The notes: a model not told the origin generated them from the letters alone. Positions 16,970 through 26,064 are shown, counted from the stretch's first letter. The stretch: 64,000 nt of DNA from CAYJIX01 sp964370375 (GCA_964370375.1 CAYJIX010000004.1:10405-74404); one strand, 5' to 3'. Program-made: numbers and translations.

Positions 16970-18076
16970 ATGTTTAACTACATCCTGCGTCGCCTTTTTT
17001 TACTCATTCCTACTTTTTTTGGCATCATTGCCTTGAACTTTTTTATTATCCAATCAGCCCCGGGCGGCCCTGTTGAACAGTATTTACTGACCCTTGAAGG
17101 ACAGGGCGATGCCTATATGGAACGCATCGGCGGTGAAGGGGGCGATGCTGGCATTGAAGTAGAAGATGTTGACCAGGCTGCCAATTCTTCATCCCCGTAT
17201 AAAGGTTCGCGCGGACTTTCCCCCGACATGATTGATGCTGTGGAAAAAATGTACGGCTTTGACAAGCCCATTGGCGAACGGTTTATGTTGATGCTCAAAA
17301 ATTACCTGACCTTTGACTTTGGAGAAAGCTTTTTTAAAGGGCGGTCAGTCATGCAGCTTTTGGGCGATGCTTTGCCTGTGTCCATTTCCCTTGGACTTTG
17401 GAGTACCCTTATTATTTACTTTATTTCTATACCCCTTGGCATACGCCGCGCTGTGAAGCACGGCAGCAAATTTGATGCGGTCACGGGCACCTTGGTTATT
17501 ATCGGCGATGCCATCCCCGGCTTTTTGTTTGCGGTTTTGCTTATCGTGCTTTTTGCCGGTGGCAGTTATTGGAATATCTTTCCACTCAAAGGGCTTGTGT
17601 CGTCAAACTTTGCAGATTTAAGCTTTTTTGGAAAAATCGCTGATTATTTCATGCACCTTGCCTTGCCCTTATGCGCCATGGTCATAGGCGGCTTTGCAAC
17701 CCTTACCATGCTGACAAAAAACTCTTTTTTAGACGAAATTCATAAACAATACACGACAACCGCCAAGGCCAAGGGCCTTGCGCCGAATCAGGTTTTGTAC
17801 AGGCATGTGTTTAGAAACGCCATGCTCATTATTATAGCAGGTTTTCCCTCTGCCTTTGTGGGCATGTTTTTTACAGGATCCGTGCTCATTGAGGTGATTT
17901 TTTCCCTTGATGGCATTGGGCTTTTAGGTTTTGAAGCGGCCATGACACGGGATTACCCCGTCATGTTTGCCACCTTATATCTATTTACGCTGCTTGGGCT
18001 TGCCATGCGTATTGTGTCGGACATTACCTATTCATTGGTTGATCCACGCATCACGTTTTCAGCGAGGGAGAAGTAA
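16970..18076 (+). CDS. yejB: YejB-like ABC permease
   Basis: Predicted 368 aa integral membrane protein. The start MFNYILRRLFLLIPTFFGI and the SAPGGPVEQYL segment are typical of YejB. About six membrane segments carry the inner-membrane permease domain with an EAA-type loop (AKAKGLAPNQVLYRHVFRNA) that contacts the ATPase. A long periplasmic insert (about residues 45-90, acidic and glycine-rich) separates the first segment from the core, as in the family. GGGAAATAGTA lies ahead of the ATG. Forms the transmembrane channel with YejE. Confidence 0.93.
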   Translation: MFNYILRRLFLLIPTFFGIIALNFFIIQSAPGGPVEQYLLTLEGQGDAYMERIGGEGGDAGIEVEDVDQAANSSSPYKGSRGLSPDMIDAVEKMYGFDKPIGERFMLMLKNYLTFDFGESFFKGRSVMQLLGDALPVSISLGLWSTLIIYFISIPLGIRRAVKHGSKFDAVTGTLVIIGDAIPGFLFAVLLIVLFAGGSYWNIFPLKGLVSSNFADLSFFGKIADYFMHLALPLCAMVIGGFATLTMLTKNSFLDEIHKQYTTTAKAKGLAPNQVLYRHVFRNAMLIIIAGFPSAFVGMFFTGSVLIEVIFSLDGIGLLGFEAAMTRDYPVMFATLYLFTLLGLAMRIVSDITYSLVDPRITFSAREK

Positions 18077-18077
18077 A

Positions 18078-19118
18078 ATGTTTGCAAATGTTTCTCCATC
18101 AACTAAGCGCAAATGGGCAGCGTTTAGAGCGCATAAGCGTGGCTGGATTTCCTTATGGGTATTGCTCGCTTTTTTTGTGTGCAGCCTTTTTGCAGAAGTA
18201 ATTGCCAACGAAAAACCACTATTGGTGCAGTATAAGGGCGAGATGTATTTTCCGCTTTTTGTGGAATATCCAGAAACAACCTTTGGCGGAACCTTGCCCA
18301 TTTTGGCCAATTATCATGACCCTGTCATCAAAGAAAATATTGAAAAAGACGGCAAGATGATCTGGCCTTTGGTGCGTTTTTCGTACAACACCACCAATTA
18401 TGGCGTAGCCGATTATCCGGCTCCTCCCTCAGCAGACAATTGGCTTGGCACCGATGATCAAGGCAGGGACATGGTGGCACGTATTTTATACGGGTTTCGG
18501 ATTTCCTTTTTGTTTGGCATGGCGCTTTGTATTGTAAGTTCCGTTGCCGGCATTGCCGCAGGATCTGTACAAGGTTACTATGGTGGCAAGGTGGACTTAT
18601 TATTCCAACGCTTTATGGAAATATGGTCAAGCTTGCCTACCTTATACGTGCTGATTATTTTTTCCAGTATGATTGTTATGGGCTTTTGGAGTCTGCTTTT
18701 TTTAATGATGTTGTTTAGCTGGATGGGGCTTGTGCATGTGGTGCGCGCAGAATTTTTACGCTGCCGCCAATTGAATTATGTTCGCGCAGCCAAGGCTTTG
18801 GGTGTTAGCAACAGGCACATCATTATCCGCCATATTTTGCCCAACGCCCTTGTGGCGACGATTACGTATTTGCCCTTTATTTTTAGCGGTTCCATCACCA
18901 CCTTAACCTCCTTGGATTTTATGGGATTTGGTATGCCGCCTGGCTCTCCTTCCTTAGGAGACCTTTTAGCGCAAGGCAAAAACAATCTGCATGCGCCATG
19001 GATTGGGATCAGTTCCTTCCTGGTTCTTGGCGGGTTGTTGTGCCTTTTTGTGTTTATTGGCGAAGCTGTTCGCGACGCTTTTGACCCAGATGGAGGCAAA
19101 CGCCGTGGCCGCAAGTGA
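18078..19118 (+). CDS. yejE: YejE-like ABC permease
   Basis: Predicted 346 aa. The start SPSTKRKWAAFRAHKRGWIS and the first membrane segment followed by a periplasmic stretch (ANEKPLLVQYKGEMYFPLFV) are diagnostic of YejE. The EAA loop is RAAKALGVSNRHIIIRHILP, and the C-terminus ends with EAVRDAFDPDGGK as in other DppC/OppC-type permeases. The start at 18078 follows GAGGGAGAAGTAAA, immediately after yejB. It pairs with YejB and is energised by YejF, encoded 1 bp further on. Confidence 0.93.
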   Translation: MFANVSPSTKRKWAAFRAHKRGWISLWVLLAFFVCSLFAEVIANEKPLLVQYKGEMYFPLFVEYPETTFGGTLPILANYHDPVIKENIEKDGKMIWPLVRFSYNTTNYGVADYPAPPSADNWLGTDDQGRDMVARILYGFRISFLFGMALCIVSSVAGIAAGSVQGYYGGKVDLLFQRFMEIWSSLPTLYVLIIFSSMIVMGFWSLLFLMMLFSWMGLVHVVRAEFLRCRQLNYVRAAKALGVSNRHIIIRHILPNALVATITYLPFIFSGSITTLTSLDFMGFGMPPGSPSLGDLLAQGKNNLHAPWIGISSFLVLGGLLCLFVFIGEAVRDAFDPDGGKRRGRK

Positions 19119-19119
19119 T

Positions 19120-20715
19120 ATGAATTTTTTGCAGGTAACAAACCTGAATATTATAGCAAAGTTGCCAGAAATCGGTGCAGAGGATCGCGTTCAGCACCTT
19201 GTGCACGACGTGTCGTTTTCTATGCAAAAAGGGCGCGTATTGGGCCTTGTGGGTGAGAGCGGTTCCGGAAAAACCCTTACTGCTAAAGCCCTTATGGGTA
19301 TTTTGCCTGTAGGTATCCACCGTACAGGTGGCGAGATTGCATTTGAAGGCGTAGCCTTACCCGTAGATGACGACAAGGCCATGCAGAACATCAGGGGCAA
19401 ACGCATTGCCATGCTGTTTCAAGACCCCCTTGGCAGCTTTAACCCCTTGCACAGGATAGGACGGCAAATAGGCGAAGCCTTGATGCACCACACAGCCTGT
19501 TCAGCTGGTGAAGCGCATGAAAAAATCATAAAGATGTTGAGCCAAGTCGGCATCGAAGAACCAGAACGGATTATGAAATCCTTTCCGCATCAGCTTTCAG
19601 GTGGCCAGCGTCAACGTGCCATGCTTGCCATGGCCCTTATGACGAAGCCAGACCTTTTGATTGCCGATGAACCAACAACCGCTCTTGATGCCGCTATTCA
19701 GCTTCAGGTCATTCGTGCTTTGCAAGAGGTCAAAAATAATGTGACGTTGCTTGTCATAAGCCATGATTTAGGCATGATGCGAGCTTTAGCCGACGACCTA
19801 TGCGTTATGCAAGACGGTAGGATTGTTGAAAGGGGGCCTACCCATGAAGTGCTTGATGCGCCCAAACATCCCTATACGCAAATGCTTGTGCAACAGGCAG
19901 AAAAGCAAAAGCCCATTCCGCTTTCTGCTGATGCGATGGCGGTACTTGACGTTAAACACCTGCATGTGAGGTATCCTTTAGGGTCAAGCTGGTTTTGGAA
20001 AAAAGCACCGACTCTTCATGCGGTGAATGATATTTCGTTCACGCTTAAACAAGGTGAATGTCTTGGTATTGTAGGCGAGAGCGGTTCAGGGAAATCCTCA
20101 TTGGGGCTTGCGGCGTTGCGTTTGCTTGCTTCTGAGGGCGAGCTTGATTTTATGGGCACGCCTTTGCATGCCTTGCAGGAAAAGGCCTTACGCCCTCTTC
20201 GCAAGGGGTTACAGATAGTTTTTCAAGACCCCTTGGCTGCTCTTAATCCCAGACTGACGGTTGCAGCCTGCATTGCCGAAGGCCTGCGAGCACACACAAG
20301 CCTGACAGCAGATGAGCTTGACGCCAAAGTGTGTACTGCCATGAAGGACGTAGAACTTGATCCACAAATTCGTTTTCGTTATCCGCATGAATTTTCAGGC
20401 GGCCAGTGTCAACGGATTTGTATAGCGCGTGTGCTTGTAATGGAACCACATGTGGTGGTGTTTGATGAACCGACATCTTCCTTGGACCGTAATACCCAGT
20501 TTCAAATAACGGGATTGATTCAAAGCTTGCAGCAGCGCTTAGGATTGGCCTGTCTTTTTATCACACACGATCTGATGTTGGCTCGTGCATTGTGCCACAA
20601 TGTACTGGTCATGCAGCAAGGCGTGTGCGTGGAATATGCTACAACGCAGCAACTTTTTACAGCACCTCAACATGACTATACGAAAATGCTTATTCAAGCG
20701 GCTTCGTTTGTATAG
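19120..20715 (+). CDS. yejF: YejF-like tandem ABC ATPase
   Basis: Predicted 531 aa with two nucleotide-binding domains. Domain 1: Walker A GLVGESGSGKTLT, signature LSGGQRQR, Walker B LLIADEPTTALD. Domain 2: Walker A GIVGESGSGKSSL, signature FSGGQCQR, Walker B VVVFDEPTSSLD. Both sites look competent. The fused two-ATPase layout is the YejF arrangement, in contrast to separate DppD/DppF. An in-frame ATG at 19090 would overlap yejE by 29 bp; the ATG at 19120 matches the native N-terminus (MNFLQVTNLN) and is preferred, though neither has a strong ribosome site. It powers the importer from the cytoplasmic face. Confidence 0.92.
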   Translation: MNFLQVTNLNIIAKLPEIGAEDRVQHLVHDVSFSMQKGRVLGLVGESGSGKTLTAKALMGILPVGIHRTGGEIAFEGVALPVDDDKAMQNIRGKRIAMLFQDPLGSFNPLHRIGRQIGEALMHHTACSAGEAHEKIIKMLSQVGIEEPERIMKSFPHQLSGGQRQRAMLAMALMTKPDLLIADEPTTALDAAIQLQVIRALQEVKNNVTLLVISHDLGMMRALADDLCVMQDGRIVERGPTHEVLDAPKHPYTQMLVQQAEKQKPIPLSADAMAVLDVKHLHVRYPLGSSWFWKKAPTLHAVNDISFTLKQGECLGIVGESGSGKSSLGLAALRLLASEGELDFMGTPLHALQEKALRPLRKGLQIVFQDPLAALNPRLTVAACIAEGLRAHTSLTADELDAKVCTAMKDVELDPQIRFRYPHEFSGGQCQRICIARVLVMEPHVVVFDEPTSSLDRNTQFQITGLIQSLQQRLGLACLFITHDLMLARALCHNVLVMQQGVCVEYATTQQLFTAPQHDYTKMLIQAASFV

Positions 20716-20731
20716 TTTTAAAGGATACTCT

Positions 20732-21508
20732 ATGCAAGGATTTGAAACGGTGCGCACATGGACTGTTAGCGGTCTTGCGCTTTTTTGTTTGCTTTTTATG
20801 CTGCCTTCGCGGGCAGATGGGGCAGCACAAGAAGCTGCAAAAGCCCTGTCACAATCTGTGGATATGGAACAAAAAGCCATGGATGAAGGCGATGCCTGGG
20901 CGCGCAAAGAAACAGAATTACGTCAAGATATTCAGCAGGCAAGTTTGCAATCGGCCTGGTATGAGCTGCATATTAAAACCTTACAGCGTTATATTCAAAC
21001 GGCTAAAGACAACGTGGTTGAGCTTGAACAAACAAAGCTAACCCTTGAACAATTAGAGCGCGCTCTAGAATCTGCCTTGATAGAAGAGGTTAAAATCCTA
21101 AAAGAATTTGTACACAAAGACATGCCTTTTCTTATGCAAGAACGTGAACAGCGTTTGAGCTTTCTTAACGATTCTTTGAACGATTATACCGTAAGCTTGT
21201 CAGAAAAATTACGCCGTGTTTTTGAGGCCTTACAGGTAGAAAACGCCTATGCCACCGATATAGAAGTCAGCCGCGAAACCATACAGGCAACAGATGGCAA
21301 TTATGCCGCTGATATCATTCGTATTGGTCGTGTGGGGCTTTTCGCGCTTTCGCCGGATTCTACACGGGCATGGCAGTACAGCGCGCAGGGCTACATCCCT
21401 TTACCGCAGGAATTTATTGCTGGCTTGCACAGCATAGTGCAAGAAAATATACAAGGATTAGTGTTGCTGCCCTTTGAAAATGCAGGGAGCTACGGGGTGC
21501 AAAAATGA
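20732..21508 (+). CDS. DUF3450-like periplasmic coiled-coil protein of the TonB2 system
   Basis: Predicted 258 aa with a signal peptide (residues about 1-28) and a long helical coiled-coil region (about 50-150, rich in Q/E/L: VVELEQTKLTLEQLERAL), then a globular end (IIRIGRVGLFALSPDS). This layout and its position directly before a TtpC-type ExbB match DUF3450 proteins that accompany TonB2 systems in Vibrio and Shewanella. Its stop overlaps the next start (ATGA at 21505-21508), so translation is coupled. Presumably acts in the periplasm as a partner of the following protein; the molecular role is not established. Confidence 0.8.
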   Translation: MQGFETVRTWTVSGLALFCLLFMLPSRADGAAQEAAKALSQSVDMEQKAMDEGDAWARKETELRQDIQQASLQSAWYELHIKTLQRYIQTAKDNVVELEQTKLTLEQLERALESALIEEVKILKEFVHKDMPFLMQEREQRLSFLNDSLNDYTVSLSEKLRRVFEALQVENAYATDIEVSRETIQATDGNYAADIIRIGRVGLFALSPDSTRAWQYSAQGYIPLPQEFIAGLHSIVQENIQGLVLLPFENAGSYGVQK

Positions 21509-22920
21509 TGAAAGCTAGAATGTATACAACTAAAAAAGCCTTTTTTGTAAAGGCGTTATGTTTATCTATGATGATTGTGTGTTTTGTGGCTATGGCATCT
21601 TCTGCCAAGGCTTCGCAAACTGTCAATACCGTGGTACAAAAAGCACAAAAAGACCGCCAAGAAACCCGTGAAGCTACAAACAAAATCGAAGCAGACATTG
21701 CCGCAGCGCAACAAACCCTGCAAAAAGAACGTAACGCCATTGTAAATAAAGTTGAAGAACAAAAGGCCCTGATCGAAACATTGCAGCAAGAGTTTGCCCA
21801 GTTAAAAGAACTTGAGCAATCTTTAAAAAACGAACTTGCAAATAAAGAAGACATGATGGACGCCGTACAAAGTACGGTTGGTAACAATGCAGGATTGTTT
21901 ATACAATCTGCACCATCATATATAGTACAAAACCTTTCTGATGAAGAAAAAACACGCATAGAAACCTTATCGCTTAATAAAGAGTTCCCCAAGCTTGAGG
22001 AAATAGGAACGTTATTAAAGCTTTTACAACAAAGCCTAGCCCAAAGCGCAAACCTTAAACAATATGAAGAAACAATCGCCACACGTGAAGGAAAAGAAAT
22101 TGCCGCAAACGTCCTGCATTTAGGCGCCTTCCAAGGCTTTTATCAAACAAAAGATAGGGCAGAGCAGGGCTATACGATTAAGGATACCTTGTTTGCACCA
22201 TTGTCTGTGGCAACGTACACACCTGATGACAAGGAAAAAGCCCTATTGGAACAGGCGTTTTCAGGCGGCAAAGTTTTACCCGTTGATGTGTCAAAAGGGG
22301 CCATTTTAACCCAACCCAGAAAAGTCTATTCTCTTTATGATACCATCCGTCAAAGCGGTGTTTTTGGCTGGTGTATCCTTGCCCTTGGTATGATCGCCAT
22401 TTTGTTAACCCTTGAGCGTTGTTTTGTGCTTTTACGCATTCAAAAGAACGGCAAAACCCTTGTGAATGCTGTTATTGACGGTAACTATACGAGCAATGCG
22501 TTGGAAAAAACTCCTTCAGGGCGTGTTCTTGCGCACATGATGGGCAAAGAGGTGAAGCAAAACATGGATCCACAAATCCTTGAATTGCGCGCTGAAGAGG
22601 CAGTTCTTAAAGAATTACAACCTCTTGAGCGGTTTTTACAAACCCTTAAGATTATAGCCGCAATTTCTCCTTTGCTTGGCCTTTTGGGTACCGTATCAGG
22701 TATTGTATTAACATTTAGGGTTATTACTGATTTTGGTAACGGCGATCCCAAGCTTTTGTCAGGGGGGATTTCTGAAGCCCTTTTGACCACGGAAATGGGC
22801 CTTTTAGTGGCTATTCCTATTTTGTTTGTACACCATTTTCTGCAAAACCGCGTGAATGCGGTCATGCTGGACATGGACATGGCAAGCACAACCTTTATGC
22901 GCCATTTTTCGCGCACCTAA
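21505..22920 (+). CDS. TtpC-like long MotA/TolQ/ExbB proton-channel protein
   Basis: Predicted 471 aa. It has a signal-like first hydrophobic segment (about 12-32), a periplasmic coiled coil (about 40-120: QKDRQETREATNKIEADIAA), a globular part, then a C-terminal MotA/TolQ/ExbB domain with membrane segments near 290-310, 380-400 and 430-450 (ISPLLGLLGTVSGIVLTF, LLTTEMGLLVAIP). Periplasmic extension plus ExbB domain is the signature of TtpC, an accessory needed by TonB2 systems. The start overlaps the previous stop. A 228-bp gap holding a foldback repeat separates it from exbB2, although the other genes of the block are tightly packed. Confidence 0.85.
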   Translation: MMKARMYTTKKAFFVKALCLSMMIVCFVAMASSAKASQTVNTVVQKAQKDRQETREATNKIEADIAAAQQTLQKERNAIVNKVEEQKALIETLQQEFAQLKELEQSLKNELANKEDMMDAVQSTVGNNAGLFIQSAPSYIVQNLSDEEKTRIETLSLNKEFPKLEEIGTLLKLLQQSLAQSANLKQYEETIATREGKEIAANVLHLGAFQGFYQTKDRAEQGYTIKDTLFAPLSVATYTPDDKEKALLEQAFSGGKVLPVDVSKGAILTQPRKVYSLYDTIRQSGVFGWCILALGMIAILLTLERCFVLLRIQKNGKTLVNAVIDGNYTSNALEKTPSGRVLAHMMGKEVKQNMDPQILELRAEEAVLKELQPLERFLQTLKIIAAISPLLGLLGTVSGIVLTFRVITDFGNGDPKLLSGGISEALLTTEMGLLVAIPILFVHHFLQNRVNAVMLDMDMASTTFMRHFSRT

Positions 22921-23043
22921 CAGCTTGTTGAAAAGGCCCGTTGGGATGTTAGCTGAACAATGTTTGTCAAGTTATGGGGAAAGAATTCCACTTTCCCCCA
23001 ACATTGTCCGCTTCCTAGCCTTCGGTATTTTTGAACAACCTGT
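22920..23043. repeat. MITE-like foldback repeat (copy C) inside the TonB2 operon
   Basis: Imperfect terminal inverted repeats (ACAGCTTGTTGAAAAG at the left, ACAGGTTGTTCAAAAA read inward from the right; 13 of 16 match) flank further inverted pairs (AACAATGTT with AACATTG; GGGGAAAG with CTTTCCCC), giving one long imperfect hairpin of 124 bp. The left end coincides with the TAA of the preceding gene. Its right arm (TAGGAAGCGGAC) resembles copy A at 40087-40207. Confidence 0.65.
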
Positions 23044-23106
23044 CTTTAATTGCTATTTTAGCATGATTAAAAAAGGGTCATGCCCTTACAAAGTTTTTAC
23101 TAAATC

Positions 23107-23130
23107 GCTTTTACAACAGACTGTTAAAAG
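23107..23130 (+). repeat. Dispersed 24-bp motif (AACAGnCTGTTAA)
   Basis: GCTTTTACAACAGACTG... matches 20 of 24 bases of the motif at 40399-40422. It lies just upstream of exbB2. Confidence 0.5.
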
Positions 23131-23148
23131 TGTGTGGGTTCGTACACT

Positions 23149-23763
23149 ATGGAACACGCGTTTTTAGATACCATTTTATCCGGATTTGAAAGCTTGTACA
23201 GCACCTCAATTTTACTTGTGGTGCTTATGGTGCTTTCGTTATGGGTGTGGACCTTGATCTGTTATGTAACCTTTAATTTTCGTATATCCATAAATAAAAA
23301 TAGTGTTTTTTTGGCTACATATAGTGAATTTTGTCTAGAGCTTGCAAAAAGAAAACCGCCTAAAAAACTTTTTACAAAATGGGTCAAAACACAGGCAGAA
23401 GATATCGTGCAGCCCTTTGCCAATCATGTGCGAACCATCCTTTTGCTTGCGGCTTTGGCGCCTTTATTGGGACTTTTGGGAACAGTTGATGGCATGATTG
23501 ATACTTTTTATGCCCTTTCAGCGGTCAAAACAGAAGCGTCCAATGCGCAGCTTAGTGATGGCATCTCAAAAGCCTTGGCAACAACGCAGTACGGGCTTTT
23601 GGTTGCCATTCCGGCCTTGCTTGCCGGGGGCATTTTGTACCGTAAAACGCAAAAATTGCGCAACACCCTGCGTTCCATTGCCCTGCATGCCATGGAAGAA
23701 GAGTCGCGCACAAAAACGCACACGCATGAACATAGTATAAAGAAAGAAGGTGAGCAGATATGA
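23149..23763 (+). CDS. exbB: ExbB2-like TonB-system proton-channel protein
   Basis: Predicted 204 aa MotA/TolQ/ExbB protein. Membrane segments lie near 18-40, 100-125 (LLLAALAPLLGLLGTVDGMI) and 145-165 (ATTQYGLLVAIPALLAG). With ExbD it forms the inner-membrane channel that uses the proton gradient to energise TonB. The ATG at 23149 (MEHAFLDTILSG) is preferred over a GTG at 23134; neither has a clear ribosome site, which is odd in this tight block and may reflect the repeat insertion just upstream. The stop overlaps the exbD start (ATGA). Confidence 0.92.
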   Translation: MEHAFLDTILSGFESLYSTSILLVVLMVLSLWVWTLICYVTFNFRISINKNSVFLATYSEFCLELAKRKPPKKLFTKWVKTQAEDIVQPFANHVRTILLLAALAPLLGLLGTVDGMIDTFYALSAVKTEASNAQLSDGISKALATTQYGLLVAIPALLAGGILYRKTQKLRNTLRSIALHAMEEESRTKTHTHEHSIKKEGEQI

Positions 23764-24161
23764 GAAGGCAAAGAACACAAAATACCTTGGGAACTACAGA
23801 TATTGATCTGACGCCGCTTATTGATATGGTGTTTATTTTGCTTATCTTTTTCATTGTTTCCACAAGCTTTATTCGCGAATCGGGCATCGTGGTGGAGCGC
23901 CCTGCCGCTGAAACAGGAGAAACGCAAAATATCCAAGTTGTGGTTGGGCTTGATGAAAATAATATCCTTTGGATTGAAGGAAAAAGCATAGATATTCGTA
24001 CGCTTACCACTCGGATCAAACAAATGAAAGCTGAAAACGAAAACCTTGCCATTATTGTGGCTGCCGATGTGCAGGCAAACGCAGGTGTTTTGATTAAAGT
24101 TATTGATATGTGCAGATTAGGTGGCGTGCCAGATATAAGTGTGGCCACAAAAGAAGGATAA
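23760..24161 (+). CDS. exbD: ExbD2-like TonB-system protein
   Basis: Predicted 133 aa ExbD/TolR family. A short cytoplasmic start (IDLTPLIDMVFILLIFFIVS) contains the single membrane helix with the conserved aspartate that carries protons (Asp24 by count). The periplasmic domain ends with GGVPDISVATK. Overlaps exbB by 4 bp and is followed by tonB after 13 bp. Confidence 0.94.
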   Translation: MRRQRTQNTLGTTDIDLTPLIDMVFILLIFFIVSTSFIRESGIVVERPAAETGETQNIQVVVGLDENNILWIEGKSIDIRTLTTRIKQMKAENENLAIIVAADVQANAGVLIKVIDMCRLGGVPDISVATKEG

Positions 24162-24174
24162 AAGGAAGGTTGTG

Positions 24175-24846
24175 ATGAATCAAACTCTTTTACGAACAAC
24201 ATCCTTTACAAGCGCGCTGGTGGTAACTTTTTTGTTGTTTTCGCTCCTTTTTTTTGTCAATTCGGTGTTTCATACCACCCTTGACACAACAGACCGCTAC
24301 GGATCTGTACGTTTATCGCAAATGAACGACGCACCGACTGAGGAAAAAGAGGAACTGTTTACCACGGATAAAACCATTGAAGTTCCTGAAATGGAAGAAA
24401 TTTCAGAGGTCAACCTAGAAGTAGAAACACCACTTTTACAGGTTGCTATGCCAAGCATGAGGTTTGAGTTTGCTCCAGAGCTTGCAGGCAGTGTGCCGGT
24501 TGGCAGTGTGCCATCCCTTGCAGATGCAGGCGCAGCCCCCATGCCGTCAGGTGGAGCATTAACCCTTGGGGAAGTGGATGAATTACCGCGCCCCATTTAT
24601 GCTCCAGCTCCCATGTATCCAAGCAATGTGACGAAAAAAGAAGAAAAAACTGTTATTGTTCGCATTGTTATCAATGCAGACGGGAGTGTTTCAAGGGCTA
24701 CCCCTTTGCAAAAAACAGCCGCCACAGAGCCTTTTTTGGACGAAGCTTTGCAAAGTGTGCTTCGTTGGACGTTTACGCCTTGTAAAAAGGAAGGCAGAGC
24801 AGTGCAATGTGTCGCAGAGCAACCCTTTTTATTCACACCAAGATAA
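24175..24846 (+). CDS. tonB: TonB2-like energy transducer
   Basis: Predicted 223 aa. One N-terminal membrane helix (about 10-32), an acidic linker (about 50-140, unlike the Pro-Lys/Pro-Glu repeats of E. coli TonB), and a C-terminal TonB domain (LPRPIYAPAPMYPSNV..., VIVRIVINADGSVSRA, VLRWTFTPCKKEGRAV). It links the ExbB/ExbD motor to the TonB box of outer-membrane receptors. Translation from 24139 would add 12 residues without a ribosome site; GGAAGG is placed for 24175. The short linker is typical of TonB2 proteins, which need TtpC. Confidence 0.9.
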   Translation: MNQTLLRTTSFTSALVVTFLLFSLLFFVNSVFHTTLDTTDRYGSVRLSQMNDAPTEEKEELFTTDKTIEVPEMEEISEVNLEVETPLLQVAMPSMRFEFAPELAGSVPVGSVPSLADAGAAPMPSGGALTLGEVDELPRPIYAPAPMYPSNVTKKEEKTVIVRIVINADGSVSRATPLQKTAATEPFLDEALQSVLRWTFTPCKKEGRAVQCVAEQPFLFTPR

Positions 24847-24858
24847 GGGTGCAATCAT

Positions 24859-26064
24859 ATGCCATATTTACAAAATATTGTACGCTGTACGCTCCTTCTT
24901 TTTGTCGTATTTTTTGTCTATTCTTATGGAAGTTACGCAGAAGCACGCGAGCTCACTCAGCATGAATTTACCCTTTTTACCGCAGCCAAAAAACATTACG
25001 ACAATAAAGATTATGCGCGTGTCATACAAGGACTTGAAAGTTATTTTGCCAAAAAAAGCACAAAACATGCCTTTGGCTATGAGCTTTATGGGGCAGCCCT
25101 TTTGGCAAACAAACAAGCTCAAAAAGCCGTTCAAGTGCTTGAAGAAGGTTTTGCTGCCTATCCAAAGCATTTAAGCATGGGGCAAAACTTGGCCATGGCC
25201 TATTATCAGGTAGGCAAGCCTTTACTTGCGGCAGAAATTTTTGAAAAAGTATACCTTCTTGGCGAATCAAAAAACCCTGATCTTGCCTATACGGCTGCCT
25301 ATTTTTATTTTCAGGCCAAGCGTTTTGAAAAAGCAGCAAGCCTGCTTGCGCCCGTGGTATGGCATGCAGAGTCCAAAGAGGGCTGGGCCCAACTTTTGGC
25401 GCAAACTTATGCAAGCCAAAAAAAATTCAAAAGCAGTGTGGCTGTGCTTGAAAAAGCCCTTAGCCGTTATCAAAAAAGCGCGCAATTATGGCGGATGCTT
25501 GGCTATGTACGCTTTCAGCAAAACAACAGAAAAGCTGCTGCCGTTGCCTACGATATGGCATATCGCATTGAAAAACCAACGCAAAAGGATAAAGACAGGC
25601 TGGCAGCCCTCTATTGGTCCATAAACGCACCCCATGCAGGGGAGCGATTATTGAGCTCTAGCTCTTCTTCTGCCCAGCTGCTTGACGCCATGGCAGATGC
25701 ATTTGCACGCATGGGGGATGTTTCATCAGCCATTACAATGGCCGAAAAGGCTGTGGCAAAAGACAGTGATTCTGCGCGCCGACTGCGCCTAGGCTACCTT
25801 TTATATCGTAATGGCAACTTGCAAGAAGCCACGCGTGTTTTTTCGCAGCTTGCTAAAGGCAAAAATAACGCCACTGAACGCGCCGCATGGGCGCTTGCCG
25901 TTATCGCTTGGGATGAAAAAAAGTGGGAAGAGCTTGAAGCACGCTTGCAAGATGTTGCTGCCATGGACGGCGATTTTGCAGGGCGCGCTAACCAGCTTTT
26001 AGGTTTTGTGCAGCAAATCATTCAAGGCGAACCGGAAGCTTTTACAGAAAATTCTTCGCAATAG
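24859..26064 (+). CDS. Periplasmic TPR protein of the TonB2 locus
   Basis: Predicted 401 aa with a signal peptide (about 1-29, ending SYA-EA) and repeated helix pairs over most of its length (e.g. YGAALLANKQAQKAVQVLEE, AYYQVGKPLLAAEIFEK, LGYLLYRNGNLQEATRVF), i.e. about eight TPR-like repeats. TPR proteins of this kind close TtpC-TonB2 operons in Gammaproteobacteria and are thought to scaffold the envelope complex; the exact role is unknown. AAGGGTG lies ahead of the ATG at 24859. A terminator follows at 26169-26188. Confidence 0.85.
   Translation: MPYLQNIVRCTLLLFVVFFVYSYGSYAEARELTQHEFTLFTAAKKHYDNKDYARVIQGLESYFAKKSTKHAFGYELYGAALLANKQAQKAVQVLEEGFAAYPKHLSMGQNLAMAYYQVGKPLLAAEIFEKVYLLGESKNPDLAYTAAYFYFQAKRFEKAASLLAPVVWHAESKEGWAQLLAQTYASQKKFKSSVAVLEKALSRYQKSAQLWRMLGYVRFQQNNRKAAAVAYDMAYRIEKPTQKDKDRLAALYWSINAPHAGERLLSSSSSSAQLLDAMADAFARMGDVSSAITMAEKAVAKDSDSARRLRLGYLLYRNGNLQEATRVFSQLAKGKNNATERAAWALAVIAWDEKKWEELEARLQDVAAMDGDFAGRANQLLGFVQQIIQGEPEAFTENSSQ

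Noticed and set aside
19090..19119. Earlier ATG for yejF
   Set aside because: Overlaps yejE by 29 bp without a ribosome site; 19120 gives the family N-terminus.
23508..24202. Long antisense frames (up to 216 codons) opposite exbB/exbD
   Set aside because: Shadow of strongly supported exbB and exbD; no ribosome site or homology.
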